DNA of 64,000 nucleotides from Streptomyces longhuiensis (GTDB lineage Bacteria; Actinomycetota; Actinomycetes; Streptomycetales; Streptomycetaceae): NCBI RefSeq assembly GCF_020616555.1, contig NZ_CP085173.1, positions 9,502,001 to 9,566,000 of the forward strand, read 5' to 3'. Shown piece by piece: positions 26,602 to 35,616 of this stretch (position 1 is its first letter; each line of letters starts with the position of its first letter). The notes under the pieces were generated by a model. It saw only the letters and a program-made list of their open reading frames with translations, ran no database searches and was not told where the DNA came from. The position numbers and the translations under genes were made by a program.

Positions 26602-27396
26602 TCAGTCGGGCACGACTGAGCTCGCGGTCGCTGCCGCAGCAGTTCCGATCTTTCCACTGAGCAGGTGCCCCGCCCCTGGCACGGTCGGCGGCAGGCCGAG
26701 TTCGGTGAGCAGACGGTAGGTCGTCGCGGTCGCCGCTGAGAGTACGGGGATGCCGCAGGCGTCCTCGACAGGCTGGATCGCCTCCAGGGACGGCATCTGT
26801 ACGCAGGCCGAGAGGACCAGGGCGTCCGCTCCGCTGAGGTCGAGGCGCTGGTAGTGGTCGCGCAGATCCGCGGGGTCGAGTCGGGCGACGGCGAGGTTGT
26901 CGGGGACCTCGAGGCTCAGGGAGTCCACGACCTCGGTCCCGGTGGACTCGATGTAGTCGGTGACCAGCGCGGTGAGTTCCTTCATGTACGGGGTGACGAC
27001 CGCGATGCGACGTGCGCCGAGCGCGGCAATGCCGTCCAGTAGCGCTCCTGCACTGGACACGACGGGGACCTCGGCGCCCTGCTCCCGCAACACGGCGGTG
27101 ATCTGGTCCTCGGCGGTGCAGTGGTAGCCCGGGCCCTGCGCCATGATCGCGACGAGGCAGGCCGTGGCCACCACATCGGGCCGTGCGTCGGCGAGTTCGA
27201 GCGCGGCACGCTCCGTCTGGGCGTTCATGCCGCGCAACTGCTCGGGTGTGACCTTCTGCATGCGCATACGGCTGCTGTGGAAGACGAAGCGGTCGTCGTG
27301 GCCCGCCTCCTCGCGGGCCCGGAGCATGCGCGGGACTTCGGTCTCCATCGTCAGGTTCGAGCTGGGCACGATCATCCCGATGTGGTGCGTGGGCAT
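26602..27396 (-). CDS. nicE: Maleate cis-trans isomerase
   Basis: The 264-residue enzyme belongs to the Asp/Glu racemase and arylmalonate decarboxylase superfamily and converts maleate to fumarate, the last step of nicotinate breakdown. The N-terminal signature GMIVPSSNLTMETEVPRML is typical of maleate isomerase. The two catalytic cysteines are seen as VATACLVA (Cys80) and VLSACVQMPS (Cys198). GGAGG lies before the ATG. It is the last gene of the minus-strand nic array, about 100 bp after the MarR gene, with its own copy of the candidate operator just upstream. Fumarate would then enter the TCA cycle. Confidence 0.88.
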   Translation of the reverse strand: MPTHHIGMIVPSSNLTMETEVPRMLRAREEAGHDDRFVFHSSRMRMQKVTPEQLRGMNAQTERAALELADARPDVVATACLVAIMAQGPGYHCTAEDQITAVLREQGAEVPVVSSAGALLDGIAALGARRIAVVTPYMKELTALVTDYIESTGTEVVDSLSLEVPDNLAVARLDPADLRDHYQRLDLSGADALVLSACVQMPSLEAIQPVEDACGIPVLSAATATTYRLLTELGLPPTVPGAGHLLSGKIGTAAAATASSVVPD

Positions 27397-27410
27397 GTAC
27401 TACCTCCAAC

Positions 27411-27432
27411 GAAAGTCCGGACACGTACGATT
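27411..27432 (-). promoter_or_regulatory. Candidate nic operator upstream of nicE
   Basis: This 22-base site agrees with the site at 38161-38182 at 17 of 22 positions; the shared core is TCCGRACACGTAC. It starts 15 bases before the nicE ATG, immediately upstream of the ribosome binding site. A bound repressor here would block nicE transcription from a local promoter. Confidence 0.5.
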
Positions 27433-27493
27433 TTGGTCGAGGTGCGCCCCGGATCCCACCAGAGGTAGGAGCCTGGGCGGGTGGAGCGATGGG

Positions 27494-27982
27494 TCAGGAA
27501 CTGCGGGCCAACTGCTCCCAGCGGTCTGCCAGGAGAGTCAACTCACGGACGACCTGCTCGCGTCGCTCCGGGGCGTAGGACTGGAGCAACTGCTCGTCCA
27601 GTTGCCGGGCCCGCACGTTCGCCGCGTCGACCACCTTGTGGCCCTCCTCCGTCAGATGCAGCAGCTTGCGTCGGGCGTCGGCGGGCGACGGGGTGCGGGC
27701 GAGCAGCCCACGGGTCTCCAAGCGGCGCGCGATGTCGGTCATGGTGGAGGTGTCGAGGGCGGCAAGGTCGGCCAGGGACTTCTGATCCAGTCCGGGATTG
27801 GCCTGGGCGATCTGCAGCACCGCGAACTGAGGACCGGTCAGTGTCGCGTCGACGCTGCGCACCCAGACCGCCAGATATGCCTGATAGAGGCGCCGGGCCT
27901 GGAAGCCGGGAGCCTCGACGAGACGGCGGGGAGCGCTGGGGGCATCGGCAGCCGGCGTGGCGTCAGCCGTGGAGTCGGTCAT
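27494..27982 (-). CDS. nicR: MarR-family regulator of the nic cluster
   Basis: A 162-residue MarR protein. Residues about 33-150 contain the winged helix: FAVLQIAQANPGLDQKSLAD, DTSTMTDIARRLETRGLLAR and the wing SPADARRKLLHLTEEG. ATG 27982 is chosen because GGAAAG precedes it; it overlaps the end of nicD by 20 bases, so translation is probably coupled. In Pseudomonas putida the nicotinate degradation genes are repressed by NicR, also of the MarR family. Position within this array suggests the same role, with an intermediate such as 6-hydroxynicotinate as inducer. The symbol is given by role and context. Confidence 0.72.
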   Translation of the reverse strand: MTDSTADATPAADAPSAPRRLVEAPGFQARRLYQAYLAVWVRSVDATLTGPQFAVLQIAQANPGLDQKSLADLAALDTSTMTDIARRLETRGLLARTPSPADARRKLLHLTEEGHKVVDAANVRARQLDEQLLQSYAPERREQVVRELTLLADRWEQLARSS

Positions 27983-28862
27983 GGACCAACTTTCCCATGG
28001 AGGGGCATTCCTGAAGTGGGTGGGGAGTTGTGAGGGCCTCACGCAAAAGGGCGAGGGCGATGTCCGGGTTGTCCCAGAACAGCATGTGGCCGGCGTCCGG
28101 GACCTGGACGAGTCGGGCGGACGGCAGGGCTCGTTCGGCTTCGGCTGCTCCTTCGGCCGTCACCACCGGGCTGTCCGCCCCGTACAGCAGCGTTGTCGGT
28201 GTGGCCGCGTCGATCCGGGGCCACCAGTCGAAGAAGTCCTCGCTCTCGAAGCCCTCGTGCGTGGCCCTGACCGCCGTCTCGCCGCAGCTGCTCAGCCAGC
28301 GGGCCCGCAACTCCTGTTCACGGCGGGGCCACCGAGGCCAGGCCCTGGCGACCTCGCCGGCGTCCGTGCCGCGCTGAGCCTCGTGCAACTGCGTGAGAAA
28401 GGCCTCCAGAGTGGTGGGGTACGGGCCGCGGCCCGGGCCGGACAGCGGCGGATCGACGAGCACGACGCCGCGCAGCGCGATTTTGCCGCGCACGGCTGCC
28501 GCTGCGGCGATGCGTGCGCCCATCGAGTGCCCGAGCAGCAGCGGGCGGTCCAGGTCCAGTTGTTCGACAACGGCCTCGACGTCGGCGGCATAGTTCTCCA
28601 GGGTGTAGCCCTCGCCGTCGTCGGACAGGCCGCGGCCGCGCACGTCCAGTACGACGGGACGCGCGAGGTCGGTCAGCGCTCGAGCTACGAAGTCCATGGT
28701 GACGGCAGGGGAGGTGATGCCCGGCAGGATCAGCAGCGGGACGCCGTCGCCGCCGTAGTCGAGGGCGTGCAGGCGGATGCCGTCCCGGTGTGTCCAGCGG
28801 CTTCGGGCCGGGATGTCCGCGAGGTCGGCGAGCGCGGCCTGGGGGAGGGTGCGATGGGTCAT
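27963..28862 (-). CDS. nicD: N-formylmaleamate deformylase (alpha/beta hydrolase)
   Basis: The 299-residue alpha/beta hydrolase should remove formate from N-formylmaleamate to give maleamate. Visible parts are LILPGITSPA (oxyanion side), the nucleophile elbow LLGHSMGARIA (Ser113), the VLVDPPL strand and the catalytic His in VPDAGHMLFWDNP. The N-terminal RSRWTHRDGIRLHALDYGGD is typical of NicD-like enzymes. The gene starts 14 bases after nicF, with AGGA upstream, and overlaps the MarR gene. On sequence alone it could be another hydrolase, but the neighbours fix the role well. Confidence 0.8.
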   Translation of the reverse strand: MTHRTLPQAALADLADIPARSRWTHRDGIRLHALDYGGDGVPLLILPGITSPAVTMDFVARALTDLARPVVLDVRGRGLSDDGEGYTLENYAADVEAVVEQLDLDRPLLLGHSMGARIAAAAAVRGKIALRGVVLVDPPLSGPGRGPYPTTLEAFLTQLHEAQRGTDAGEVARAWPRWPRREQELRARWLSSCGETAVRATHEGFESEDFFDWWPRIDAATPTTLLYGADSPVVTAEGAAEAERALPSARLVQVPDAGHMLFWDNPDIALALLREALTTPHPLQECPSMGKLVHDRLHG

Positions 28863-28876
28863 GGGGCGGGGAGTCC

Positions 28877-29542
28877 TCACGGTGTGCCGGGGAACTTGGC
28901 GAGATCGGCGAGATAGGTGAGTGCGTCGCACTGGTCGATGACGTCGCCGTACTTGGCCTGGATGTCGAAGAGCGCGGCGTCGTGCGGGCCTTGGGCGCGG
29001 TCGCCCACCGCGTCCCGCGGCACCAGGACGGGGAAGCCCGACTGGACGGCGTCGACGGCGGTGGCTCGTACGCAGCCGCTCGTCGTCGCGCCGCACACCA
29101 GCACCGTGTCCCGGCCCAGCGCCGTCAGCTGGGCGGCGAGCGAGGTGCCGAAGAACGCCGATGCGCCCTTCTTCACGATCAGTACGTCCCCGTCCCGGTA
29201 CGGCAGGCGGGGGTCGAGCGCGACCGCGTCGCTTGCCTCGCGCAGCGCGCGCATGCCCGGCGCCTTGTCCAGCCAGGCAAGAGAGCGGCCGTCGGCCTCG
29301 GCAGGGGAGTAGGAGATCGCTGTAAAGATCACGGGCAGGTGTGCGTCGCGCGCCGCCTCGATGAGCTGGACAGTGGCGGCGACAGCCTCGGTGAGGTCGC
29401 TGCCGGTGGGGAAGCCGGGCTCGGTGAAGCCGCGGGTGAGGTCGACGATGACGAGCGCGGGATGGGCGCCGCGGGACACGGGGGCGCCGAAGCCCGCCCG
29501 CTCGTAGACGGAATCGGTCCGCGGACCGTAGTGCGCGGTCAT
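28877..29542 (-). CDS. nicF: Maleamate amidohydrolase (isochorismatase-like)
   Basis: This 221-residue cysteine hydrolase of the isochorismatase family should turn maleamate into maleate and ammonia. The catalytic triad is readable: Asp34 in VIVDLTRGF, Lys in VKKGASAFFG (124/125) and Cys157 in GATTSGCVRATAVDA. The N-terminal YERAGFGAPVSRG and the RGFTEPGFPTGSDL stretch match maleamate amidohydrolases such as NicF. It lies between coxG (13 bases upstream) and nicD (14 bases downstream). Confidence 0.85.
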   Translation of the reverse strand: MTAHYGPRTDSVYERAGFGAPVSRGAHPALVIVDLTRGFTEPGFPTGSDLTEAVAATVQLIEAARDAHLPVIFTAISYSPAEADGRSLAWLDKAPGMRALREASDAVALDPRLPYRDGDVLIVKKGASAFFGTSLAAQLTALGRDTVLVCGATTSGCVRATAVDAVQSGFPVLVPRDAVGDRAQGPHDAALFDIQAKYGDVIDQCDALTYLADLAKFPGTP

Positions 29543-29555
29543 GAGGGCCTGCCTT

Positions 29556-30224
29556 TCAACGGTGGGAGCAGCGACGGGAGAAGGCGCGGGTTAGCAGCCA
29601 GCCCTGGACCATCCCGGCGGCGAAGGCGGCGGCCATGGGCGCGTACCGGGCGGCGGTGGGGCCGGCGAGCAGGGCGAGCCCGTCGAGTTCGGATGTCGTG
29701 ACAGGAGCGGGCAGGGAGGCCGGCTGCGCGACGGCCGTCGCGGCGTGCGGAGCGCTCTGCGCAGGAGGGTTGCCGGTGGACAGCTGCGCGACCAGGTTCT
29801 GCGCGAACTGCCGCAGGAGCCGGTCGGAGACGGTCACGATGGCGCCCTTGCCGAACTGGGCGATCTTTCCGCGGATGACCAGATCGGTCGAGATCCGCAG
29901 CAGCGAACCGGAGCCGTCCGGGGCGTCGGCGACCTCCAGGTCGACGGCTGCCTCGGCGTCCCCGCTGCCGTGGACGTCGGCGCCGCTGGCCTTGAGCCGA
30001 AGGCGGCGCTTGTCGGCGTCCGACTCGAGGAAGCGCACCGTGCCCGCGTATCCGGCCGTGATCGGCCCGACCTTGACCTTCACCGTGCCACGCCACGCGT
30101 CGTCGGCGTCGCGCCCGTCGAGTGCGGCGCCCGGCATACAGGAGGCCACCCGGTCGACCTCGTTGAGCAGGGCGAACACGGCATCGGGGGCGGCGGGCAC
30201 CGCGATCTCGTTGGTAAGGATCAC
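29556..30224 (-). CDS. coxG: CoxG-like SRPBCC protein (molybdenum hydroxylase helper)
   Basis: A 222-residue protein starting at GTG 30224, which overlaps the stop of the iron-sulfur subunit as GTGA. Residues 1-150 are the CoxG SRPBCC domain: AAPDAVFALLNEVDRVASCM, then PGAALDGRDADDAW and VKVKVGPITAGYAGTVRFLE. A Pro/Ala linker and a C-terminal helix (PMAAAFAAGMVQGWLLTRAF) follow, typical of membrane-tethered CoxG. In CO dehydrogenase operons CoxG recruits or matures the molybdenum enzyme; the same role is inferred for the hydroxylase encoded here. A truncated copy of its 5' end lies about 4 kb away at 26022-26140. Confidence 0.8.
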   Translation of the reverse strand: MILTNEIAVPAAPDAVFALLNEVDRVASCMPGAALDGRDADDAWRGTVKVKVGPITAGYAGTVRFLESDADKRRLRLKASGADVHGSGDAEAAVDLEVADAPDGSGSLLRISTDLVIRGKIAQFGKGAIVTVSDRLLRQFAQNLVAQLSTGNPPAQSAPHAATAVAQPASLPAPVTTSELDGLALLAGPTAARYAPMAAAFAAGMVQGWLLTRAFSRRCSHR

Positions 30225-30745
30225 TGGGCATTCCCTTCGTACGGCAGGCGACCGGTCCTCTGCGTGCGGCGGGCGGCGGCGCAGTGCTCGACCGCGTCGA
30301 CGATGGTCTGATAGCCGGTGCAGCGGCACAGGTTGGAGGAGACGGCTTCGCGGATCTCCTCCCGGTCCGCGTCCGGGTTCTGGGCCAGGAAGCCCTCGGC
30401 GAGCATGAGGAAGCCGGGCGTGCAGAAGCCGCATTGGAGGCCGTGGTGGTCGGCGAACGACTGCTGCAGATCGCCCAGTTGGTCTCCCTCGCCGAGCGAT
30501 TCGACGGTGCGCACCTGCCGTCCCTCTGCCTGCACGGCGAACATCAGACAGGAGCGGGCGGGGCGTCCGTCGACGAGGACTGTGCACGCCCCGCAGATCC
30601 CGTGTTCGCAGGCGAGGTGCGTGCCCGTGAGCCCTAGCTCGTGGCGCAGGGTGTCGGCGAGGGTGCGGCGCGGGTCGAGGACGACCTCGCGTGAGGTGCC
30701 GTTGACGGTGAGGGTCACCAGCTGCTGGTCGGTGGCGCTGTTCAC
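30221..30745 (-). CDS. Nicotinate hydroxylase, [2Fe-2S] small subunit
   Basis: The 174-residue subunit carries two [2Fe-2S] clusters. The first is bound by CEHGICGAC and a fourth Cys in RSCLMF (plant ferredoxin-type fold). The second is bound by CGFC and CRC in the helical domain (GLQCGFCTPGFLML and NLCRCTGYQTIVDAV). GTG 30745 overlaps the stop of the molybdenum subunit as GTGA. It passes electrons from the molybdenum centre to the FAD subunit. The enzyme class is the xanthine dehydrogenase family; hydroxylation of nicotinate at C6 is inferred from the pathway genes around it. Confidence 0.85.
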   Translation of the reverse strand: MNSATDQQLVTLTVNGTSREVVLDPRRTLADTLRHELGLTGTHLACEHGICGACTVLVDGRPARSCLMFAVQAEGRQVRTVESLGEGDQLGDLQQSFADHHGLQCGFCTPGFLMLAEGFLAQNPDADREEIREAVSSNLCRCTGYQTIVDAVEHCAAARRTQRTGRLPYEGNAQ

Positions 30746-33180
30746 GCGGGCTCCTTGTGCTGCTCGTGCCCCTGGTGTGCGTACGAGGCTTGTTCTAGGG
30801 CGAGTTGGACCTGTTCCGGGCGGATCGGGGTGTTCTCCAGCTCGATCCCCGTGGGACGCAGGGCGTCGTTGACGGCATTGAGGACGGCGGCGGGGGCGCC
30901 GATGGTGCCTCCCTCGCCCGCGCCCTTGGCGCCCGTCTCGGTGATCAGCGAAGGGGTCTCCAGGTGGAGGATCGTGATGTCCGGGATCTCGGCCGCGGTG
31001 GGCACCTTGTACTCCATGAACCCCGTGCACTCGGGGTCGCCCTGCGCGTCGTAGGTGACCTGCTCGTACAGTGCACCGGCGATGCCCTGGGCTATACCGC
31101 CGCGACACTGGCCCTCGACGACCGTCGGGTTGATGGCGACGCCACAGTCCTCCACGCACACGTACTTGAGGATCTCCACCTGCCCTGTGCCCTCGTGGAG
31201 TTCGACGACGACGCCGTGGGTGGCGTTGGAGAAGGTGCCGTCGCTCAACGTGTCGAACGAGGCGGTGGCCGTGAGGCCCGGCTCGATCCCGACGGGAAGC
31301 AGGTCCGCCCGTAGGTAGGCAACCTCGGCCAACTCGACGAAACTTACAACGCGTTGGGGACCCTCACGCAGTCGTACGTTGCCCTGGTCGAGGACCGTGT
31401 CCTCGTACGGGACGTCGAGCAGCCTGGCGGCGAGGACACGCAGCCGCTCGCCCAGCAGCCTCGCCGCACGGCGCACCGCGCTGCCCCCGATGGCGATCGA
31501 GCGGCTGGCGAAGGTACCCCATCCGTAGGCGACCCGGTCGGTGTCGCCCTGGTGCAGCTTGACCTTGTGCAGGTCAAGGCCCAGCTCGTCGGCGGCGATC
31601 TGGGCCATCGTCGTCTCGTGGCTCTGTCCGTGGCTGACCGTGCCGGTGGTGACAGTGAGGGCACCGGTGGTGTCCATCCGTACTTCGGCGAGGTCGAAGC
31701 CGGGTACCACCTTCATCTTGCGCTGCGCGAAGGCTGCGGTGCCGTAACCGGTGCGCTCGCTGAAGCAGGAGTAGCCGATACCGAGATGGCGGCCCTGCCC
31801 GGCCGCCTCTGCCTGACGGTCGTACCAACCCTCGTTACGCAGCACCTGTTCGCACAGGTCGAGCGACTCGCGGTAGGAGCCGGGATCGTAGGTGATGTTG
31901 TTGACCCCGCGGTACGGGAAGTCCGTGATGACGTTGCGGCGGCGGATCTCGACGGGATCCAGGCCGAGCTCCCGCGCGGCACGCTCGAAGACCCGCTCGA
32001 CAGCCATCACGTACTGCGGTCGGCTGACACCCCGATAGGGGGCGGTCGGTGCCTTGTTGGTGGTGATCGCGCGCCCGCGCACCCGGTAGGCGGGCAGCCG
32101 GTAGACGCCCGGCATCTCGGACGAGGCCATCAGCGGCTCGATGCCCACGGTGAACGGATAGCAGGAGTAGGCACCCATGTCGCAGACCACGTCGGCGTCC
32201 AGGGCCAGGATGTGCCCGTCGGCGTCGAAGGCGGCACGCAGGCTGTAGTGCTGCTCGCGGGCGAGGAAGGAGGCGGTCAGCGCGTCCTTGCGGTCCTCGA
32301 TCCACTTCACCGGGCGTCGCAGGCGCAGCGCCGCCGCACCGACCGCGATCTCCTCGCGGCCCACCACGCACTTGATGCCGAAGCCGCCGCCCATGTCGGG
32401 CACGATCACGCGCACGGCCCGCTCGTCAAGGCCGAGGCAACCAGCCATCACGGTCCGCACCTGGTGCGGGATCTGCGTGCAGGTGTGCACGACCAACTGC
32501 TCCTCGCGCGCGTCCCATTGGGCTAGAGCGCCGCGCGTCTCCAGCGGCAGGGCGTTCTGCCGGCCGGTCCGCGACTCGACTCGAACGGTGCACGCGGCGC
32601 CGGTGAAGATCTCGTCGATGCCCTCCGTCGCGAAGAGGGACACGTCGAGGAGCGTGTTGTGCGCGGCTCGCTCGTGGACCAGCGGGGCCCCGTCGGCCAG
32701 CGCCGCCTCCTCGTCCAGTACGGGCGGGAACACGTCGTAGGTGACCTTGGCCGCCTCGATGCCGTCCTCGGCCGCGTACGGGTTCTCGGCGATCACGATG
32801 GCGAGGGGCTCACCGACGAAACGCACCCGGTCGCCGGCGAGGACGGGCATCTCGGTGGGCACGTACTCCTCGACGGGGCGGTGCAGACCGGCGGTGATGC
32901 CTTTCAGGTCCAAGTCCTGGGCGGTGAACGCGGCGACGACACCAGGTACTTCGCGTACCGCGGACAGGTCCAGGGAGGTGATGCGGCCCGACGCGACGCT
33001 CGCCCGGACGAACTGGGCGTGGAGCATGTGCGGGACCTGGATGTCGTCGACGAACCGGCCCTGCCCGGTCAGCAACCGTGGGTCCTCGCGGCGGGGGACG
33101 GCGGTACCGACCAGAGGCGTACCCATGGAGGCCGCCGCGGATCCATGTGCGGCGTGGGCCGCGAACGCGTCGGGGCTCAT
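30742..33180 (-). CDS. Nicotinate hydroxylase, molybdopterin large subunit
   Basis: The 812-residue catalytic subunit belongs to the xanthine dehydrogenase/CO dehydrogenase large-chain family. It starts VPRREDPRLLTGQGRFVDDI, carries FRMGGGFGIK-type pterin loops (DMGGGFGIKCVVGREEIAVG), AYRGVSRPQYVMAVER and AIGGSAVRRAARLLGERLR, and ends with ETGAKGAGEGGTIGAPAAVL, where the Glu of GAGE is the expected base. It should insert a water-derived hydroxyl into the pyridine ring of nicotinate. The ATG overlaps the stop of the FAD subunit as ATGA, and its own stop overlaps the small-subunit start, so the three chains are translated in step. The substrate is inferred; related enzymes hydroxylate CO, purines or other N-heterocycles. 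Confidence 0.85.
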   Translation of the reverse strand: MSPDAFAAHAAHGSAAASMGTPLVGTAVPRREDPRLLTGQGRFVDDIQVPHMLHAQFVRASVASGRITSLDLSAVREVPGVVAAFTAQDLDLKGITAGLHRPVEEYVPTEMPVLAGDRVRFVGEPLAIVIAENPYAAEDGIEAAKVTYDVFPPVLDEEAALADGAPLVHERAAHNTLLDVSLFATEGIDEIFTGAACTVRVESRTGRQNALPLETRGALAQWDAREEQLVVHTCTQIPHQVRTVMAGCLGLDERAVRVIVPDMGGGFGIKCVVGREEIAVGAAALRLRRPVKWIEDRKDALTASFLAREQHYSLRAAFDADGHILALDADVVCDMGAYSCYPFTVGIEPLMASSEMPGVYRLPAYRVRGRAITTNKAPTAPYRGVSRPQYVMAVERVFERAARELGLDPVEIRRRNVITDFPYRGVNNITYDPGSYRESLDLCEQVLRNEGWYDRQAEAAGQGRHLGIGYSCFSERTGYGTAAFAQRKMKVVPGFDLAEVRMDTTGALTVTTGTVSHGQSHETTMAQIAADELGLDLHKVKLHQGDTDRVAYGWGTFASRSIAIGGSAVRRAARLLGERLRVLAARLLDVPYEDTVLDQGNVRLREGPQRVVSFVELAEVAYLRADLLPVGIEPGLTATASFDTLSDGTFSNATHGVVVELHEGTGQVEILKYVCVEDCGVAINPTVVEGQCRGGIAQGIAGALYEQVTYDAQGDPECTGFMEYKVPTAAEIPDITILHLETPSLITETGAKGAGEGGTIGAPAAVLNAVNDALRPTGIELENTPIRPEQVQLALEQASYAHQGHEQHKEPA

Positions 33181-34043
33181 CGTGCCATCGCCTCCTCACA
33201 CGCGCGGCGGACCAACGTGCGGGTCAGGGCGCGGCGATAGCGCGGGCTGCCATTGTGGTCACCGGGCGGGTCGATCGCGGCGCCGGCCGCCTCGGCGCAC
33301 GCGACGAACAGGGCGGATGCCGGTCCCCCGCGGGCGAGTTCCAGCTCCGCCTCCGGCACCCGTACCGGCGCTGGGGCGACTCCGCCGAGTGCCACCCGCC
33401 CTCCCCGTACGGCACCGCCCTCCACATCCAAGTCGACGGCGACGGCGACGATCGCGAAGTCTCCCTTGCGCTCCGCGAATTCGGTGAGCGCCGCGTACGG
33501 CGCGAGGCGCGGGAAGACCACCTCGGTGATCAGTTCGTCGGGATCGAGAGCAGTGGTGAAGAAGCCGTGGAAGAAGTCACCGGCGCGGATGCTGCGGGTA
33601 CCGCGCGGTCCCTGGGCCACGATGTGCGCATCGAGCAGGACGGCGAGCAGGCACCACTCGGCGGTGCTGTCCCCGTGGGCGATGCTGCCGCCGATCGTTC
33701 CACGCGTACGGATCGGCAGATGGCCGACCCAGCGCATCGCGTCGCGCAGCACGGCGAATCCGGGTCCCAGCCGCGCCGGGTCCGCCGTCTCGACGGCGTG
33801 GTGGGTGGTGAGCGCGCCGATGCGCAGCCCGTCGGCACCAGGGCGCAGGCCGGTCATCCGCTCGCTCGGTGGGAGGCTGCCGATGTCGATGAGGTGGCTG
33901 GGCCGTGCGAGCCGGTAGTTCATCATCGCGATGAGGCTCTGGCCGCCCGCCAGGAGCTTGGCCTCGTTGCCCAGTTCGGTGAGCAGCCGGGTCGCATCCT
34001 CGGCGCTGCGGGCGCGATGATAAGTGAAGGGAGCGGGTTTCAT
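33177..34043 (-). CDS. Nicotinate hydroxylase, FAD-binding medium subunit
   Basis: This 288-residue FAD subunit of the xanthine dehydrogenase family has the two FAD loops LLAGGQSLIAMMNYRLARPS (about 32-51) and GTIGGSIAHGDSTAEW (about 108-123), then the CO dehydrogenase flavoprotein C-terminal domain. AGAGGAGG lies upstream of ATG 34043, and the stop overlaps the next start as ATGA. The order medium-large-small is that of CO dehydrogenase-type operons. It hands electrons to the respiratory chain or another acceptor. Confidence 0.85.
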   Translation of the reverse strand: MKPAPFTYHRARSAEDATRLLTELGNEAKLLAGGQSLIAMMNYRLARPSHLIDIGSLPPSERMTGLRPGADGLRIGALTTHHAVETADPARLGPGFAVLRDAMRWVGHLPIRTRGTIGGSIAHGDSTAEWCLLAVLLDAHIVAQGPRGTRSIRAGDFFHGFFTTALDPDELITEVVFPRLAPYAALTEFAERKGDFAIVAVAVDLDVEGGAVRGGRVALGGVAPAPVRVPEAELELARGGPASALFVACAEAAGAAIDPPGDHNGSPRYRRALTRTLVRRACEEAMAR

Positions 34044-34072
34044 GGTCCTCCTCTCGTCGTGGTCGGGCCGGG

Positions 34073-35500
34073 TCAGCCGGCGGGCCGGGCGGGCTCGACG
34101 GGCGGTACCGTCGGGCGAGGGGACGCCGACGCGGGTGCCAAGTCCTGTGCTACATGGTCCAGTTCGCGCCCCTTCGTCTCCGGAGCACCCACCGCCATCC
34201 ATCCCACCGCGACGGCGGCCGCGGCACCGAGCACCGTGAACGTGAGCGGCAGTCCGAACACCGGCCACATCACCGTGCCGAACAGCAGCGGTGCGAAACC
34301 GGTGGCGACACGGCTCGCCGCGGACGCGGAGCCGAAGCCCGTGGCGCGCATCGGCGTCGGATACAGCTCGGCCACATACGCGTACAGCACGGGGATGGTC
34401 AGCTGGATGGTGAAGCCGAAGACGGCGAGAGCCACCATCGCAGCCGTCGGCGTGGACAGGAGCGTCGCGAAGAGCACCAGGGCGACGGAGGCGAGTGGCG
34501 CCGAGACACCGATCAGCCACTTACGGCCCACCATGTCCACCAGCCAGGCGGACACGGCCACACCCGCGATTCCCACGGCGCTCATCAGGGTGGTGCCCGC
34601 GAAGGCCGCCGTGTTGCTGTAGCCCTCGTCGGCGAGGATGGACGGCATCCAGCTCAGCGCCGCGTAGTACACCAGCATGATGGTGACGAACAGGGACCAG
34701 GCGACCGACGTGATGCGCGGGCTGAACGTCCACACCCGTCCCAACTGGGCACACGCCTCGGCGAATCCGCCCTGGCGGCCCTCCTGATCGACCTGCCGGG
34801 GCGCAGGTACCGCGTACGGCTCGACCGGGGCGCCCGTACGGGCCACAAGATCGTCGATGACCGCACGGGCCTGTCGCTCGCGGCCCTTGGCAGTGAGGTA
34901 GATCGGGGACTCGGGCACGCCGCGCCGTACCCAGAAGAGCAACAGCGCGGGGAGCGTCATGGCGCCCAGCATCCAGCGCCAGTCGCCGCCCAGATCCAGC
35001 ATCGCGGTGGAGGCCAGGCCGCACAACGTGCCGCCGATCGGCCACCACAGATCCAGCGCGGTCAGGATCCGGCCGCGGTACTTGCGCGGCGAGAACTCAC
35101 TGATGAGCGCGTAATCGACGGGGATGCAGCCGCCGAGTCCGACACCCGCGCAGAAGCGCAGGGCGAGAAAGACCTCGTAGGTGGGGGAGAAGGCACACAG
35201 GACGGAGAAGAGCGCGAAGATCAGCAGTGTGGTGCTGAAGGCCTTCTTGCGCCCGATCCGGTCCGCGATCGAGCCCCAGAGGACCGCGCCGGCCGCCATG
35301 CCGACGAGGTTGGCGGTCGCGACGAGGCTGCGCTCGCCGACCGACAGGCCGAACTCGGTGCCGAGCAGCGGGGTGAGGAAGCCGTTGAGGGCGACGTCCC
35401 AGGCATCGAAGAGATACCCGAGGCCGCCGATGATGAAGATGCGGCCCTGGACGCCCCATCTCCAGGGGAGTTCCTGAACGATCTGGTCACCGGTTTTCAC
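34073..35500 (-). CDS. MFS transporter, probable nicotinate/aromatic acid permease
   Basis: A 475-residue MFS protein with about 12 helices. The GTG at 35500 lies after CTGGAG. The sugar/acid transporter signatures are clear: GYLFDAWDVALNGFLTPLLG in helix 1, DRIGRKKAF in the 2-3 loop, PVDYALISEFSPRKYRGRIL in helices 4-5, DMVGRKW in the 8-9 loop and ELYPTPMRATGFG. This resembles the aromatic acid:H+ symporters and metabolite permeases used for ring acids. Located between nicC and the hydroxylase genes, it most likely imports nicotinate or 6-hydroxynicotinate. About 29 bases separate it from the FAD gene. Confidence 0.8.
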   Translation of the reverse strand: MKTGDQIVQELPWRWGVQGRIFIIGGLGYLFDAWDVALNGFLTPLLGTEFGLSVGERSLVATANLVGMAAGAVLWGSIADRIGRKKAFSTTLLIFALFSVLCAFSPTYEVFLALRFCAGVGLGGCIPVDYALISEFSPRKYRGRILTALDLWWPIGGTLCGLASTAMLDLGGDWRWMLGAMTLPALLLFWVRRGVPESPIYLTAKGRERQARAVIDDLVARTGAPVEPYAVPAPRQVDQEGRQGGFAEACAQLGRVWTFSPRITSVAWSLFVTIMLVYYAALSWMPSILADEGYSNTAAFAGTTLMSAVGIAGVAVSAWLVDMVGRKWLIGVSAPLASVALVLFATLLSTPTAAMVALAVFGFTIQLTIPVLYAYVAELYPTPMRATGFGSASAASRVATGFAPLLFGTVMWPVFGLPLTFTVLGAAAAVAVGWMAVGAPETKGRELDHVAQDLAPASASPRPTVPPVEPARPAG

Positions 35501-35616
35501 GCGCGTACTCCAGGTCTGCAGAGGGTGGGCGCCGCGACATCGCGGGCACTGGGGGACTGCACGAGCTGCGGGTGCGGCCACGGAGCGGGCCGTGGTGAGA
35601 CACGGGGGAGGAAGTG

